Counted from the first letter of the stretch, positions 47,089 to 58,568 are shown. The stretch is 64,000 nt of DNA from Hybos culiciformis (GCA_964007475.1 CAXFZM010000140.1:62001-126000), one strand, 5' to 3'. Program-made: numbers and translations. The notes: generated by a model from the sequence alone, not told the origin.

Positions 47089-48240
47089 ATTATCAGGAGT
47101 TATTGGATATTGAAATCCGTTATATGTATAGCATAGCAGGTAATAGCATAGCAGGTAAGAACTGTCCCTTTTTCCTTATATCTTGTCTTCCTTATATCTT
47201 GTCAGGTTCAAAGTAGTGTTAAACTTCTTTAAAACTACAAGCGTATACACTACAAATTCTATGTTTACTTTGACATGACAAAAAAAAAAAATTTGTAAGC
47301 TTTTAATATTGAAGTAAACAAAGTAATATTTTAATAACAAAACATTTAATTTAAAATAATTTTTTCATAATTTTCATAATTTTTGAAATAAAAAAAATAA
47401 AAATAAAAATGAATAGTCACAAAAAATTATTACTCATAAAATACTTAAAATTTTTCAAAGATTTTAATTATATTTTGCTTTCAAATAATAAATTATATTT
47501 TGCTTTCAAATATTTTTATTTACATATTTTTGACAACCGGTTGATTTTTTGTATTTTTTTTTCCAATTTTTGATCCATCCAACAAAAAGTGTGCCATATT
47601 GACTGAAAATTTCTTAAAAAATTGTGAATTTGTATGGTTGGCACCCCTAAATTTTAGTATAGTTTTGGGCAAAACTTATTACAAACAACTTCAAATTTTT
47701 ATATGGACAAAACTACTTTAAAGGAAGAACGAAACTACTTTCCTGTGTAAAACACGTTTCACACTGAAGTGGAGACAGCACTTTTAAATAAACAAAACTA
47801 ATTTTATTTAAATTTATCTTATTTATTTGTGTTTTTTGATGGTCGGTTTTTTTCTGGGACAGTTTTTATTTTTGATTTATCAAGCGAAGTTTTGCAAGTT
47901 GAGTATATCCTAATTAAATTCAGATCTGTTAAATCCTACATTGAAATTATTAAAAAATTTATTCAAAATTGAAAAATTTATGTATAATTAATTATTTTAA
48001 ACATTGTTAATTATGATAAAAATTACCGTGATAACAGTTCTTAAAATGTTTTCATGATTAGCAATTGTTTGTTTCAAGTCGTTCGTAAACTATAATCGAT
48101 TACAAACTGAACAAGGATGACCAAAGGAATTGTTTAAGAATTTTATTTTAGATGATCATATACATTTCAAAATCTAATCTTGTTTTCTCAACTAAATTTT
48201 TTGTCTCAAATTTAAAGCCTAGCTTGAGCCTATGACTTTG
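47089..48240. other. A+T-rich DNA without recognisable genes
   Basis: It contains small local duplications (GCATAGCAGGTAA near 47130-47160, CCTTATATCTTGTC near 47173-47205). No coding content is supported on either strand. Confidence 0.6.
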
Positions 48241-49380
48241 ATGATGATGATGTTGACTACTTAACTTTATTTATTTATTAATTTGCGAGTATATTTTACA
48301 TTTAATATTATATGGTTTTCGAAAAGGGGGAAGGCGCTAAAAAGGTATTGTGCCCCGGGCGCGAGTTAAGCTCGCTACATTGGTTTTAATACCTTGACAC
48401 CAATTTGAAACGAAATCCTCCAGCGAATGAGGCGACTGACGTTTTGGGATAATATAGCTCCGTTTCAATTCTGTTTTTGATAATTTTAAAAATAAATAAA
48501 TTTTTTTCTCATAGCAGATAAAGTTTTTTCAAACTCTTTCTAATTTCTTTAAATCGATAGTAGTATATTTGTGTTTGTTTTAGAATATCTGAAATTCCAT
48601 ATATTCTTAAAGAGACATATTTAAGTAAATCCATTTACCTAAATATCTTCGTTTGAGAATACATATATGAAAACTTTTTCTCTTCAATTTTTTTTTCCGA
48701 GTGTTCCAAACTTTGAAGTCGATTTTCTCAAAACTTAGTTTTTGCAGATACGACATTATAATTTTGGGCCGACGATGTGTAAAAAAAAAATCAATCAATT
48801 TGTTTTTTCTATTGTTAACAGAAAACAAATTGAGTAATTTTAAAAGGTTAATAATTTAATAATTGGTTGATGTATGACGTCAGACAACAAAGCTTTCGTG
48901 TTTTCGAGTCGCCGCCGGTCAGCCACAAGAAAAATTCGTCGGCTCAAGAAAAAAAATGTAACCGAAGATTGTTGTTTGTGGTTTGTATTTTTGTAGTCGC
49001 CGATGGTTGTTCATCAATTTTTTATGAGTTTTTTCCTCCAAAACAGCTAATTTTGAGTGGACCAAAAAAAAACGAGCGACGTCGCGGTCGGGTCTAGACA
49101 TGTTTAATCACGAAATGATTTCATTGAGGGAATTAAAAACAAATAATGAGTCATAACCGGAAAAAGTTTAAATTAATTAGTTGATTGTTAATTGATATAT
49201 TACGTCTGTGTTTGCTAATGAAATTGCTTAATTTCCAAAAAAAAGAAGTCCTGAAATTTTTTTATTTGTGTATGTTTGAGAATATATAAAATTCCATATA
49301 TTCTCAAACAGCCATATTTAGGTAAATCCAGAGTATTCCATATGTTTCAAAATGAACATAAAAGGGTATTTTTTACTTAT
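48241..49380. repeat. Dispersed repeat fragments
   Basis: A GC-richer piece at 48330-48430 has a GTGCCCCGGGCGCGAG motif. A block at 48575-48790 (ATTCCATATATTCTTAAAG, AAGTCGATTTTCTCAAAACT, GCCGACGATGTG) is partly repeated at 49265-49330 and at 50640-50715. At 49270-49309 TGTTTGAGAATATATAAAAT and its inverse form a hairpin. A GC-richer open frame at 48867-49097 (76 codons) has no recognised domain and is probably fortuitous. Confidence 0.6.
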
Positions 49381-49665
49381 ATTTTTTTTTTTGATGATGA
49401 TGATGTTGACTGCTTGGCTTTGTTTTTTTTTTGATGATCATGATGATGATGACGTTGACTGCTGCTGACGTTGACTGTTGCTTCATATGTTACAAAACGT
49501 ACATAAAATGGTATTTTTTACTTAGTTTTTTTTTTGATGATGATGTTGACTGCTTAGCTTTTTTTTTGATGATGATGATAATAATGTTGACTGCTGCTGA
49601 TATTGACTGCTGTTGTTGGCTGCTAATGATGGCTGCTAATGATGGCTGCTGTTGTGAGGTTTGAA
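49381..49665. repeat. GAT-microsatellite-based degenerate repeat
   Basis: Units of T-run + (GAT)n + GTTGACTGCT(T/G) recur at about 49384, 49431, 49532 and 49566, and once at 48240. Translated frames are low complexity and not genes. Confidence 0.75.
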
Positions 49666-51153
49666 CTTTATTTTATTGATAATAATAATAATACTTACAT
49701 AGTTGTTGTGTTGTTTTTTTTTTAAACGTATTCAAATGACAAATTATACAAATTGTTAAAATAAATTATTTTAAGTATTTGTTGTCGTATGTATGCATAA
49801 AAATTTTAAAGCGTTGAAGTGGTCTTCGCGGTGTAAAATTAGTATTATATTAAGAAAAAAATTACACAATAACACAAAAGTATTTATATAATTTTTAACA
49901 AAAAAATATATCAATTGTTCAAAATTTTTTAACATTGTTGTTAAAGACATGGAACGATCTATTTTAAGAAAATCACCTTTTTTCAAACAGTATGTTATAA
50001 TTTATAAATTATAATCAAATTTAAAGTGTTAATTAATTTTGTAATTTTGTCCTAGTCCGTTTTGAAAATGCTTCTGGTGCGTCTAAAAGTGGTAAGTAAC
50101 ATTCAAAATATATATATATAGTTTTTGATTATAAATTTTAAGCACATTAATTTATTAATGTATCTTTCAGTATTTGAACAATTCTGTAGATTTCCATAGC
50201 GGTGACTTCTGGTTCTGAACCACAATTGATTTCACTTTTAATAGTTATTTTCCTAATTATTGAAATTCGTAGTTACATATATGCAGGAGATCTAATACAC
50301 CTAAACTAAGTAAAACGAGAACCAGAATTTTTGGGAATCGACTAAAAGGAAAAGGTTGAGATGAAAGAGTCAACCGTATATTGGGTATACGTGGAATTTT
50401 TTTTAATTTTTATTAGCATTGAAAGTGTATTATAATTTAAAAGTTATTGATTATTTAAGAAATTGTTATTGTTATTTTTTAAAGTATTGATTGAAATGTT
50501 GAATTATTTATTAAAAATGTTCAAGAAATGTTTGATTGAATCTTATTTATTTTGATAAAATAAAAATTTTTTATCAGAAAATATATTTTTCTTTCATTTA
50601 AAGTATGAAGAAGATCCAACCGTTACGAAAAAAGTTACAAGCTGTCAAACTTTAAAGTCGATTTTCTCAAAACTAATGAACTCTACATACGACATTTAAA
50701 TTCTAAGCCGACGATATAGTAATAATAATACTTTATTATATTTTTTTGTGATTTTAGCTGAAAAGGATAAAAACGAAAAATTATTATTATATATATTATT
50801 ATACCATACTGTAAAAAATTAATTTAAATAATTTAGAAAATAAATAGAAAATGTACTTACTCTACGTTGTCGCGAAATTGTTGTCGCGGAATAAATATTT
50901 TTAACACTATTGACTTTAATTTTCATTTTGTTAAACTTGCGAAAAAAATAAAAAACTTAAATGACAAAAAAAAAGTTTTCCAAAATTTAAAAAAGAATTG
51001 ATAATTAATTAATTAATTGCAACTGCATCAATGTCAAAGTCACATTTGTCACTATCGATTGAGTTTAGTCATATTCAAAGAATGAAAACAATTCAGAAAT
51101 AGGCATAATGATACAATCAAACAATTAATTTCAAATAATAATAAAATTTCTTA
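49666..51153. other. A+T-rich spacer with dispersed repeat at 50630-50720
   Basis: Only the AAGTCGATTTTCTCAAAACTA/GCCGACGATAT repeat block is recognisable. No gene is seen. No Polinton polymerase sequence appears here although it flanks the other side of element D. Confidence 0.6.
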
Positions 51154-51155
51154 AC

Positions 51156-51366
51156 AACACTAATTGCTATTCGTAGTAGTAGTTTAAATTCCAAAAATCA
51201 AAGGAATCCTAAACTAAAACTAAAATTAAAATTTGAGATATAAATCACTTTTAAATTGAATTCCGAAAGGATCAGAACAAAAACTTAAAATTAAAATAAA
51301 TAAATTAATTTAATTTCAAACCAAAAGAAATATTTGTTTTATTTAACTTTGAAGTCAGATCCTACA
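51156..51366 (+). repeat. Element D 5' LTR
   Basis: Matches 56589-56799 with one clear difference (TTGCTATTCG versus TTCCTATTCG); ends CCTACA. Confidence 0.88.
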
Positions 51367-51852
51367 AAATTGAGGGCTCAACCAAGATCGATTGAGGAAA
51401 CCAGATTGTAGAACTACTTATCAGGATTGAGAAGTGACGTCCACCGTTGGAAATTAGATTTTAAATTTGTTAGTGCTAAATGGCAACTGGCAACTGTGAA
51501 GGAGCTAAAAACTCTGCTGGAGACGTCCAAGGCAGATAGGGAAGCTAAGTGGGAGGAGCACAAGACGAGTATGCAAAAATTGCAAGACGAATTAAAACAA
51601 CACGGTCCAAAATTTCAGTTTTTTTTTTAAACTTAAAAGTTTCTATATAACACCAATATAAGTTTAAGTTTTAAACTTTTTAGTCTATAATAAATAATTT
51701 AAACAAAAAAGAATAAATTTTAAACTGAAGATGTTTAACATAATGTGTTAAACGAAATAGTTTAAATTTTAAACTGAAGATTAAAAAATTAAAAAATTTA
51801 TTTAATTTTTTTTTCTTTTTTTTTCTTTTTTTTTCTTTTTTTTTTCTCTTAA

Positions 51853-51922
51853 CCCTTTCTTCGAAATTCGAACCTCGTTCTTTAGCATTTCATTCTACCA
51901 CTCTACCTCTCGGCTACATTAT
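51853..51922 (-). repeat. tRNA-like module inside the MITE
   Basis: Minus strand: A-box-like TAGCCGAGAGG and B-box-like GGTTCGAATTT about 33 nt apart. It lies next to a T-rich (TTTTTTTTC)n tract at 51808-51847. It does not fold as a good tRNA by eye; a tRNA pseudogene or SINE head is likely. Confidence 0.55.
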
Positions 51923-52062
51923 TAAAATTATAAACGTGTACAAAATAGAAAATATAAATTATGTGTACCTGTGAAAGTTATTGACAAGTAAAAACCTTAC
52001 ATCGTCATACAAAAAATGCAAGAATAGTAAAACCTTACATCGTTATACAAAAATACAAAAGA

Positions 52063-52500
52063 AAAATGTAAACTTTAGGGTTTTAAATTAAACATGTAAA
52101 GTAAAATAGTTAAGTTTTAAACTAAAAATGTTTAGAAACCGGAGCTAAATTTTGATTTAAAACTTTAAAGTTTTAAAATGTAAACTTTAGGGGTTTAAAT
52201 TAAACATGTAAACTAAAATAGTTAAGTTTTAAACTAAAAATGTTTAGAAACCGGAGCTAAATTTTGATTTAAAACTTTAAAGTTTTAAAATATAAACTTT
52301 GATGTTTTAGATCAAAATGTAAACTAAAATAGTTAAGTTTTAAACTAAAAATGTTTAGAAACCGGAGCTAAATTTTGATTTAAAACTTTAAAGTTTTAAA
52401 ATATAAACTTTGATGTTTTAAATCAAAATGTAAACTAAAATAGTTTAGTTTTTAACTAAAAAAGTATAGAAATTTGAGTTAAACTTTAGCAAGTTTTAAA
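52063..52500. repeat. ~111-bp tandem repeat in the MITE
   Basis: Nearly four units; the block GAAACCGGAGCTAAATTTTG recurs at about 52135, 52247 and 52358, and a degenerate fourth near 52467. Units end in ACTTTAAAGTTTTAAA, itself palindromic. Confidence 0.88.
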
Positions 52501-53509
52501 TACTGAATTTTTTGTTTAAAATATTCTTTTAAACCATGTTTTTATGAATTAAGTTTAAAAAAAAAACTGAAATTTTGGACCGTGAACGAGATGAAATGTT
52601 GGTAGATAAAGATTCGGAATTGTCAAAATATGCTGAGAATTTTAAACGAGAAACGGAGGAAAAAGATAACAAAATATTGACGCTAGAAGCAAAAATAGAA
52701 ATAACGAATAAAAAAGTTGAAAAGTATTTTATGGAAGTTAAAGAGCAAATGGAAAGAGTGGAATTGCGTACAAATTAGCTAATTCAACTGGAGATGGTCA
52801 TAATTCAATTTCATTTAAAGATGTTGAAGATTCGTTGACAAAATTTGACGGGAAAAAAATTATTCCAATCAATTTATTTTTTGAACAATTCGAAGAAACT
52901 GCCGCATTAGTGTGGGTTGGAATGAACTTCAAAAATTTTTTAATTGTAAGAAGTTAATTATTGATGCTGAGATATAATTGATTTAATGAGACCAAAAAGT
53001 TATACTGAATTGAAATCTGTACTAAAGGCCGAATATGGGAAATCAATTTCCGCGTTAGAATTACATCGATTGTTAATGCCTGAAAAGAAGAAATTTGCAG
53101 AAAATTATAATGAGTACATTTTAAGAATGTAAAAAATAGCCACCAGAGGTGAGGTAGATGAAACTTCACTAATGGGATTCAAGATAATATGGTGCAGAAA
53201 GGGTTTTTGTACGAAGCAACATCAATTAAACAACTGAAGGAGAAAATTATTATATATGAAAAAAATTTAAAACAGCTGGAAATATATTTTAGCCATAATA
53301 GATTAAAACCGATACAAACGAATTTCAATAGACGCAAACAAATTTCAATAGATCCAATAATAACTGTAATGAATTAGGTCATACTTCGAACTCATGTCCA
53401 AATAAGGATAAAGGAACAAAATGTTTTTTGTGCGATCAGACACATTGCAAGAACATGCCCGGAGAAACAACAAACTGCAGATTTCAAACCAAATTCAACA
53501 GTAAATACA

Positions 53510-54705
53510 GAAAATGAGTTAGCCGCTATGGTAAAAGTTTATATAGATCAAGTGGAAATAGATGCTTTAATTGATACAGGAAGTTCAGCCTGTTTGCTCC
53601 GAGAAGACTTTTATAAAAAATTAAATTCAAATTATGCAGTTTTAGGTACAGCGCGATCATTTGTTGGTTTAGGTGGATTGCCGATATCACCTATTGGTTG
53701 CATAAAACAAGAATTAAAATTAGATAAAGATTTATTCAATGTAGACTTGTATATAATTCGAAGCAATAAAATAAATATTGCAATGATTCTTGGAAATGAT
53801 GTACTGAATAAAGCCGAAATGATAATGAGGCCAGGTAAAATCCAATTGAAAAAATTAACAAATGATAATATTATAATTGACAATGAAATTAATGAGATTT
53901 TACATATTCATGTTGACGATGACAAAACAAATTTTATAGAAGAAATTTGTAAAGACATGAAACAACCCTATAAAGACGAAATTGCTAGTTTAATTTTAAA
54001 TTATAAACCAGATAAGATTGAAGAATCCAGAATTCAAACTAAAATTGTTATAACAGTTGATGAACCAGTTGCAATGAATCCTAGATCGTTAGCTCCACTT
54101 GAGAAAAAAGTAGTTGATAAACAAGTAGATGAATGGCTGGAAAAAAGAATAATTCAAGAAAGCAAGTCGGCATATGCTAGTCCAGTAACTGTTGTTAGAA
54201 ATAAAAACGGCGAATATCGAGTATGTATTGATTATAGACGATTAAATAAAAAAATACAAAAGGACAGATTTCCAATACCTAGAATGTCAGATCAGCTAAA
54301 TAAAAAGCGAATTACAGATTTTATAGTTTATTAGATTTGAAAAGTGGATTTTTACAATTGTCAGTTCATCCAGAAAGTCGAAAATACACCGGGTTTGTGA
54401 CACATAATGGTCATTTTGAATTTTGTAAAACACCTTTTGGTTTATGTACAGCACCAAATACATTTTGTAGATTTATTCAAGATATTTTTAATGAACTAAT
54501 TAGAAAAAATATTATTCTTGTATATATGGACGATATGTTGATTCCAGCCAAAGATGAAAAGGAAAATATTCGAAAATTAAAATTGGTTTTCGACATAGCT
54601 TCCAAACATGGTCTAGAATTTAATTGGAAAAAATGTCGATTTTTGGTTAAACAAATCGAATTTTTAGGATTTATAATATCTGAAGGTAATATTTCTCCCT
54701 CATGA
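53510..54705 (+). pseudogene. pol: Element D protease and reverse transcriptase
   Basis: The frame 53528-54334 has the protease active site LIDTGSSACLL (about residues 15-25), then the RT fingers with SAYASPVTVVRNKNGEYRVC and DYRRLNKK. A stop and frame change at 54332-54340 interrupt the palm; the frame at 54337-54705 continues with KSGFLQLSVHP, KTPFGLCTAPNTFC and the catalytic LVYMDDMLIPAKD, ending at a TGA at 54703. The enzyme would be a Ty3/Gypsy RT; inactive here. Confidence 0.88.
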
Positions 54706-55330
54706 TAAAATGTGAAGCTGTTATAAAATTCAAAGAGCCGACCAAAATTAAAGATATACAAAGTTTTCTGGGTTTAACGGGTTATTTTCTTCATTTTGTT
54801 CCAAATTATTCTATAATAACTGCCCCGTTAACAAATTTATTGAAAAAAAATGTGACATTTAATTTTGATGTTTCTTGTGGTAATGCTTTTCATTTGTTAA
54901 AGAAAATTATAACTCCAGAGCCGGTATTAAAATTGTATGACCCATTAGCTGAAACAGAGGTTCAAACCGATGGTAGTAAGGAAGGTTTTGCAGCCGTTTT
55001 GTTACAACGTAATAATAAATCGGACAAATTTCACCCTGTTCAATTTTATAGTAAGAAAACATCCGATGCCGAAAAGAACTATAATTCTTATGAACTTGAA
55101 GCTGCTGCTGTTGTTTACGCCCTTCGTAAGTTTCGTGTCTTACTGTTAGGTCTAAAATTTAAAATAATAACTGATTGTTCAGCATTCCAAAAGACGATGA
55201 ATAAAATTGATGACCCAAGTAGAGTCAAAAGGTATGCATTAGAATAACATGAATTTGATTATGAGATAGAACACCGATCTGGTCAAAGAATGAAGCACGT
55301 TGATGCACTTAGCCGATACCCAGTTAATTT
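54702..55330 (+). pseudogene. pol: Element D RT connection and RNase H
   Basis: 181 codons to a TAA near 55245, then a short continuation (HRSGQRMKHVDALSRYP) to about 55325. RNase H signs: VQTDGSKEGFAAVLLQ, FYSKKTSDAEKNYNSYELEA and ITDCSAFQKTM. The catalytic acids Asp (TDGS), Glu (YELEA) and Asp (TDC) are visible. Confidence 0.87.
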
Positions 55331-55499
55331 CATTTTTGATGACGTAATTTCAAATTTAAAGGAAAATCAAATGAAAGACAAAAAATTTGAAAGTAATATT
55401 TGATCTTCTAAAAATTGGTACTTACAAGGATTATCAAATTGAAAATGGAATTCTAATGAAATTTTTGGATGGAAAAAATTTGATGGTTTTACCTTAACA

Positions 55500-56562
55500 T
55501 ATGCAAAAATAAATGATTAGAAAAATTCATAATGAAGGTCATTTTGGTATTAAAAAGGTAAGTGAAATAGTTAAAAAGGATTTTTATATTCCCAAATTAG
55601 ACAAATTAATAGAGAATTGCATTCGATGTTGTATACCATGCATTATGGCATCAAAGAAGAGTGGGAAATCCGAAAGTTTTCTCCATTCACTACCAAAAGG
55701 TGACGTCCCATTAAATGTTTATCATATTGATCATCTAGGCCCAATGCATGAAACATCTAAGAGATACAAGTATCTTGTAGTTATTATTGACGGATTTTCC
55801 AAGTATGTCTGGATTTATCCTACTCGAACAACAAATGCGAAAGAAGTAGTCGACAAATTTGAAATCCAAAAAGAAATCCATTTAAAATTATAACTGATCG
55901 TGGTGCAGCTTTCACTTCATCAGAGTTTATCAATTATTGTAAAGAAGAAAAAAATAGATGTCCATCATATCACAACGGGAGTTCCAAGAGGAAATGGTTA
56001 GGTAGAAAGAATTCATAGCATTGTTATACCAGTATTGGCTAAGCTTTCTATTGATGATCCTTCGAAATGGTATTGTTATGTCCAGAACGTTCAAATATGT
56101 ATAAATTCGACATTTCAAAGAAGCATAGGCAAAACTCCTTTTGAGGTATTGTTTGGTGTTACCATGAGAAAGGGAAACGACTACGAAGATGTCCTCAGAA
56201 TTATAGAAGAAGAAACTCTACATATTTTTGATAATGAACGAAATGAGTTACGTAATGATGCTCGATTAAATATTTTAAAAGCTCAAAAAGAACAACGAAA
56301 ACAGTTTAATAAAAAGACAAAGGTTGCTCATAAATACAACAAAGGGGATTTAGTTGCTATCAAGCGTACTCAATTTGGTGTCAGTTTGAAATTGAAGAAA
56401 AAATATTTGGGTCCTTATCAAATTACAAGTGTCAATTCAAATGATCGGTATGAAGTTATACGATATGGTCATTATGATGGTGAAGGTCCAATTCGAACCA
56501 CTTCATCTGCTGACTTCATGAAGCCTTGGCAAGTTGACGACTCATCGGGGACCGATGACTAG
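55500..56562 (+). pseudogene. pol: Element D integrase
   Basis: Frame 55513-55893 has the zinc motif (IHNEGHFGIKKV ... CIRCCIPC), and the first Asp in YHIDHLGPMH. The second Asp (ITDRGAAF) is in another frame near 55890-55915, and the Glu region (VERIHS near 56000) follows a stop. The frame 56035-56562 gives the rest of the core (FQRSIGKTPFEVLFG) and a C-terminal domain with YNKGDLVAIKRTQFG and KKYLGPYQITSV. Three breaks make it inactive. Confidence 0.87.
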
Positions 56563-56576
56563 TAGGAAGGCCGTGT

Positions 56577-56586
56577 GGGAAAGGGA
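56577..56586 (+). promoter_or_regulatory. Element D polypurine tract
   Basis: GGGAAAGGGA directly before the 3' LTR. Confidence 0.8.
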
Positions 56587-56799
56587 TGAACACTAATTCC
56601 TATTCGTAGTAGTAGTTTAAATTCCAAAAATCAAAGGAATCCTAAACTAAAACTAAAATTAAAATTTGAGATATAAATCACTTTTAAATTGAATTCCGAA
56701 AGGATCAGAACAAAAACTTAAAATTAAAATAAATAAATTAATTTAATTTCAAACCAAAAGAAATATTTGTTTTATTTAACTTTGAAGTCAGATCCTACA
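56587..56799 (+). repeat. Element D 3' LTR
   Basis: Starts TGAACAC, ends CCTACA; paired with 51156-51366. Confidence 0.9.
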
Positions 56800-57960
56800 T
56801 ACATGTGCCAATAGCATTTTCTTATTACATATGTGTTGATTTGATTCCAATTTGAACAAACACTTTATGTTTAGGGGTAAAAATTGTGCTCAAAAATTGC
56901 TCAATTCATTAGTAACTGAATGTAAGCTTCTTTATGGAAAGTATTTTATGAATCCGAAACCCATGGATAAACTAACTTGTGATCAGCAAACTCGTCATTA
57001 TTCTAGCCGAAAGTGTCACATATGTAAATTAGCCTTAGATTATACTGACAGAGTTCGCGATCACTGTCATTTTACAGGAAAAAATCGAGCTCATTCCGAA
57101 TATAATTTAAAAAACAAAGATAAAAAATTTTTCCCAATTTTTTTATTCTCAATTTTTCTAAATACGATTGTCACTTAATGTTAAAAAATTTGAACGATGA
57201 AGAGGGATATATAAATGATGTCCCATTTACAAAAGAGACGTATACATTTCGGTAATAAAACGAATCAACATTGATAAATTCCATTATTTTCACATGAGGT
57301 TTTTAGAATCGTTTAGGTTCATGCCTTCAAGCCTCGACAATTTGACCAAAACTCTTCACCTTACCGATTTTGTTAGTGTGCGAAAATATTTCACAGACGA
57401 AAGAAAATTCAATTTAGCCAAACAAAAGGGAATATTTCCATATGAATACTTAGATTCGTGGGAAAAATTACAGGAAAATAAGTTACCTCCCAAAAAGAAT
57501 TTTTTAGCTCGTTGACAGATAGTAAATGTTCTGATGACGACTATACCGATGCTCTTAATGGATAATTTCAATCCAGAAAAAGAATCAAAATATATTATTT
57601 ACGAAGACTGTAATAATCTCTATGGTTTGTCCCTTTCCGACTTTTTACCATACAAAGGTTTCAAATGGGTGACAAATCCTACTGAAATTGATGTGACAAA
57701 AATTGATGATAATTCCGAAACTGGATATATTCTTGAAGTAGAGTTAGACTATACACACACTGAGCCAAAAACTTATGTAGAATTAACAAAAAACATAGTA
57801 TAGCGCACCAAAAAAATACGGCATTATTGATCCATCGGAGGTTTTTGCTGAACCAGCAAATTTTAAACAGGTGATGTATTACACATTGTGGCTTAGATAA
57901 TTCATACATGGCCATGGGTGATCTTTTAGATAATGGTACTGTACAAAAATAACAAAGTAT
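56800..57960 (+). pseudogene. Protein-primed DNA polymerase B fragment (Polinton/Maverick-like)
   Basis: The right flank of element D begins at once in polymerase-like sequence (VPIAFSYYIC). Frames follow at 56852-57178 (Cys/His motif CHICKLALDYTDRVRDHCHFTG), 57294-57515 (FLESFRFMPSSLDNLTKTL; WEKLQENKLPPKKNF) and 57534-57803 (IIYEDCNNLYGLSLSDFLP, with the DxxNLYG palm motif). These match family B polymerases of the protein-primed type carried by Polintons and linear plasmids. At least four breaks; no other Polinton gene is seen nearby. Confidence 0.85.
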
Positions 57961-58059
57961 TTTGTACAAAACATCGAACTAACTTAGATAATTGATACGT
58001 AGATAATTATACCAAAAACCCCTCAAATGCACCAGCAGCAAAAAAACACCTCAACTCAA

Positions 58060-58148
58060 ATGGTTTTTTTTTGGTTTTTTATTTTTGATTTTCTTTCTTT
58101 TTTTTTTTTGTTTTTTTTCTTTTTTTTTTGTTTTTTTTGTTTTTTTTT

Positions 58149-58185
<37 letters not shown>

Positions 58186-58379
58186 TAGTTTTTTTTTTGT
58201 GTTTTTTTTTGTATTTACTTGTTTTTTTTTTTTTGTATTTTTTTTTTTGTTTTTTTTGTATTTACTTGTTTTTATTTGTTTTTATTTGCTTACCGGTCAA
58301 CCATCTAAGTACTATCACTACGAGATGTTGCTTAACCGCTGTGTTCAATGTGATGTAGAGTGTTCCACTGAGCTATGCC
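58060..58379 (-). repeat. 5S-rRNA-related SINE-like element, body and A-rich tail
   Basis: On the minus strand the body (58379-58284) includes TTAAGCA, AGTACTTAGATGG and GACCGG in the same order and spacing as the 3' half (A box to C box) of animal 5S rRNA, preceded by ATAGCTCAGTGG. The tail on the minus strand is AAATAAAAAC-type simple repeat and A-runs through 58060, giving T/G-only low complexity on plus. The head is cut by hAT and resumes at 62776. Confidence 0.7.
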
Positions 58380-58568
58380 CAGTGCCGGATCCAGCAAGTG
58401 CAGGATCCGATTGGATTTTTTCCGCGGGGCCCCTTAAGTTTTAAATTTTAATTTAAAATTAGGAAATAAAACACCTTTAATGTATTTTAATATTTTTACT
58501 TTTTAAGTAATTTGAAATAAATATAAAAAAAAAAATAAAAAGGTAAAGAAATATAATATATTTATATT

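Larger units (their letters stand above)
51601..52584. mobile_element. MITE with 36-bp perfect inverted ends in element D gag
   Basis: Both ends read CACGGTCCAAAATTTCAG followed by a T10 run and AAACTTAA, 36 bp identical. Removing it with a 2-bp duplication (AA) keeps the gag frame. Inside are a ~111-bp tandem repeat (52063-52500) and a tRNA-like module (51853-51922, minus). No transposase. CAC ends and a 2-bp duplication recall CACTA-like elements, but superfamily is unresolved. Confidence 0.93.
51427..53510 (+). pseudogene. gag: Element D gag, split and broken
   Basis: 51427-51600 and 52585-52778 join in frame once the MITE and a 2-bp AA duplication are discounted. They encode a charged, Glu/Lys-rich helical segment likely to form a coiled coil (KELKTLLETSKADREAKWEE; ELSKYAENFKRETEEKDNKI). 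Downstream pieces at 52790-53377 (SISFKDVEDSLTKFDG, SYTELKSVLKAEYGKSISAL) look like a capsid region with stops near 52776, 53130 and 53376. Two zinc-knuckle-like pieces follow at 53370-53465 (CNELGHTSNSC and KCFLCDQTH); the first lacks its first Cys. Confidence 0.78.
51154..56799 (+). mobile_element. Ty3/Gypsy retrotransposon, element D
   Basis: Direct repeats at 51156-51366 and 56587-56799 (about 211-213 bp) are almost identical by eye and enclose gag, protease, RT, RNase H and integrase in one orientation. The 3' LTR begins TGAACAC after a purine tract; the 5' copy lacks the leading TG. No flanking duplication is visible, and the right flank is Polinton polymerase sequence while the left is not. 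Confidence 0.9.

Noticed and set aside
48867..49097. 76-codon plus-strand frame in GC-richer DNA
   Set aside because: No recognisable domain, overlaps an equally long antisense frame, and sits among dispersed repeats.
58085..58444. Phe-rich plus-strand open frame
   Set aside because: It is the T/G-only low-complexity antisense of the SINE-like A-rich tail.
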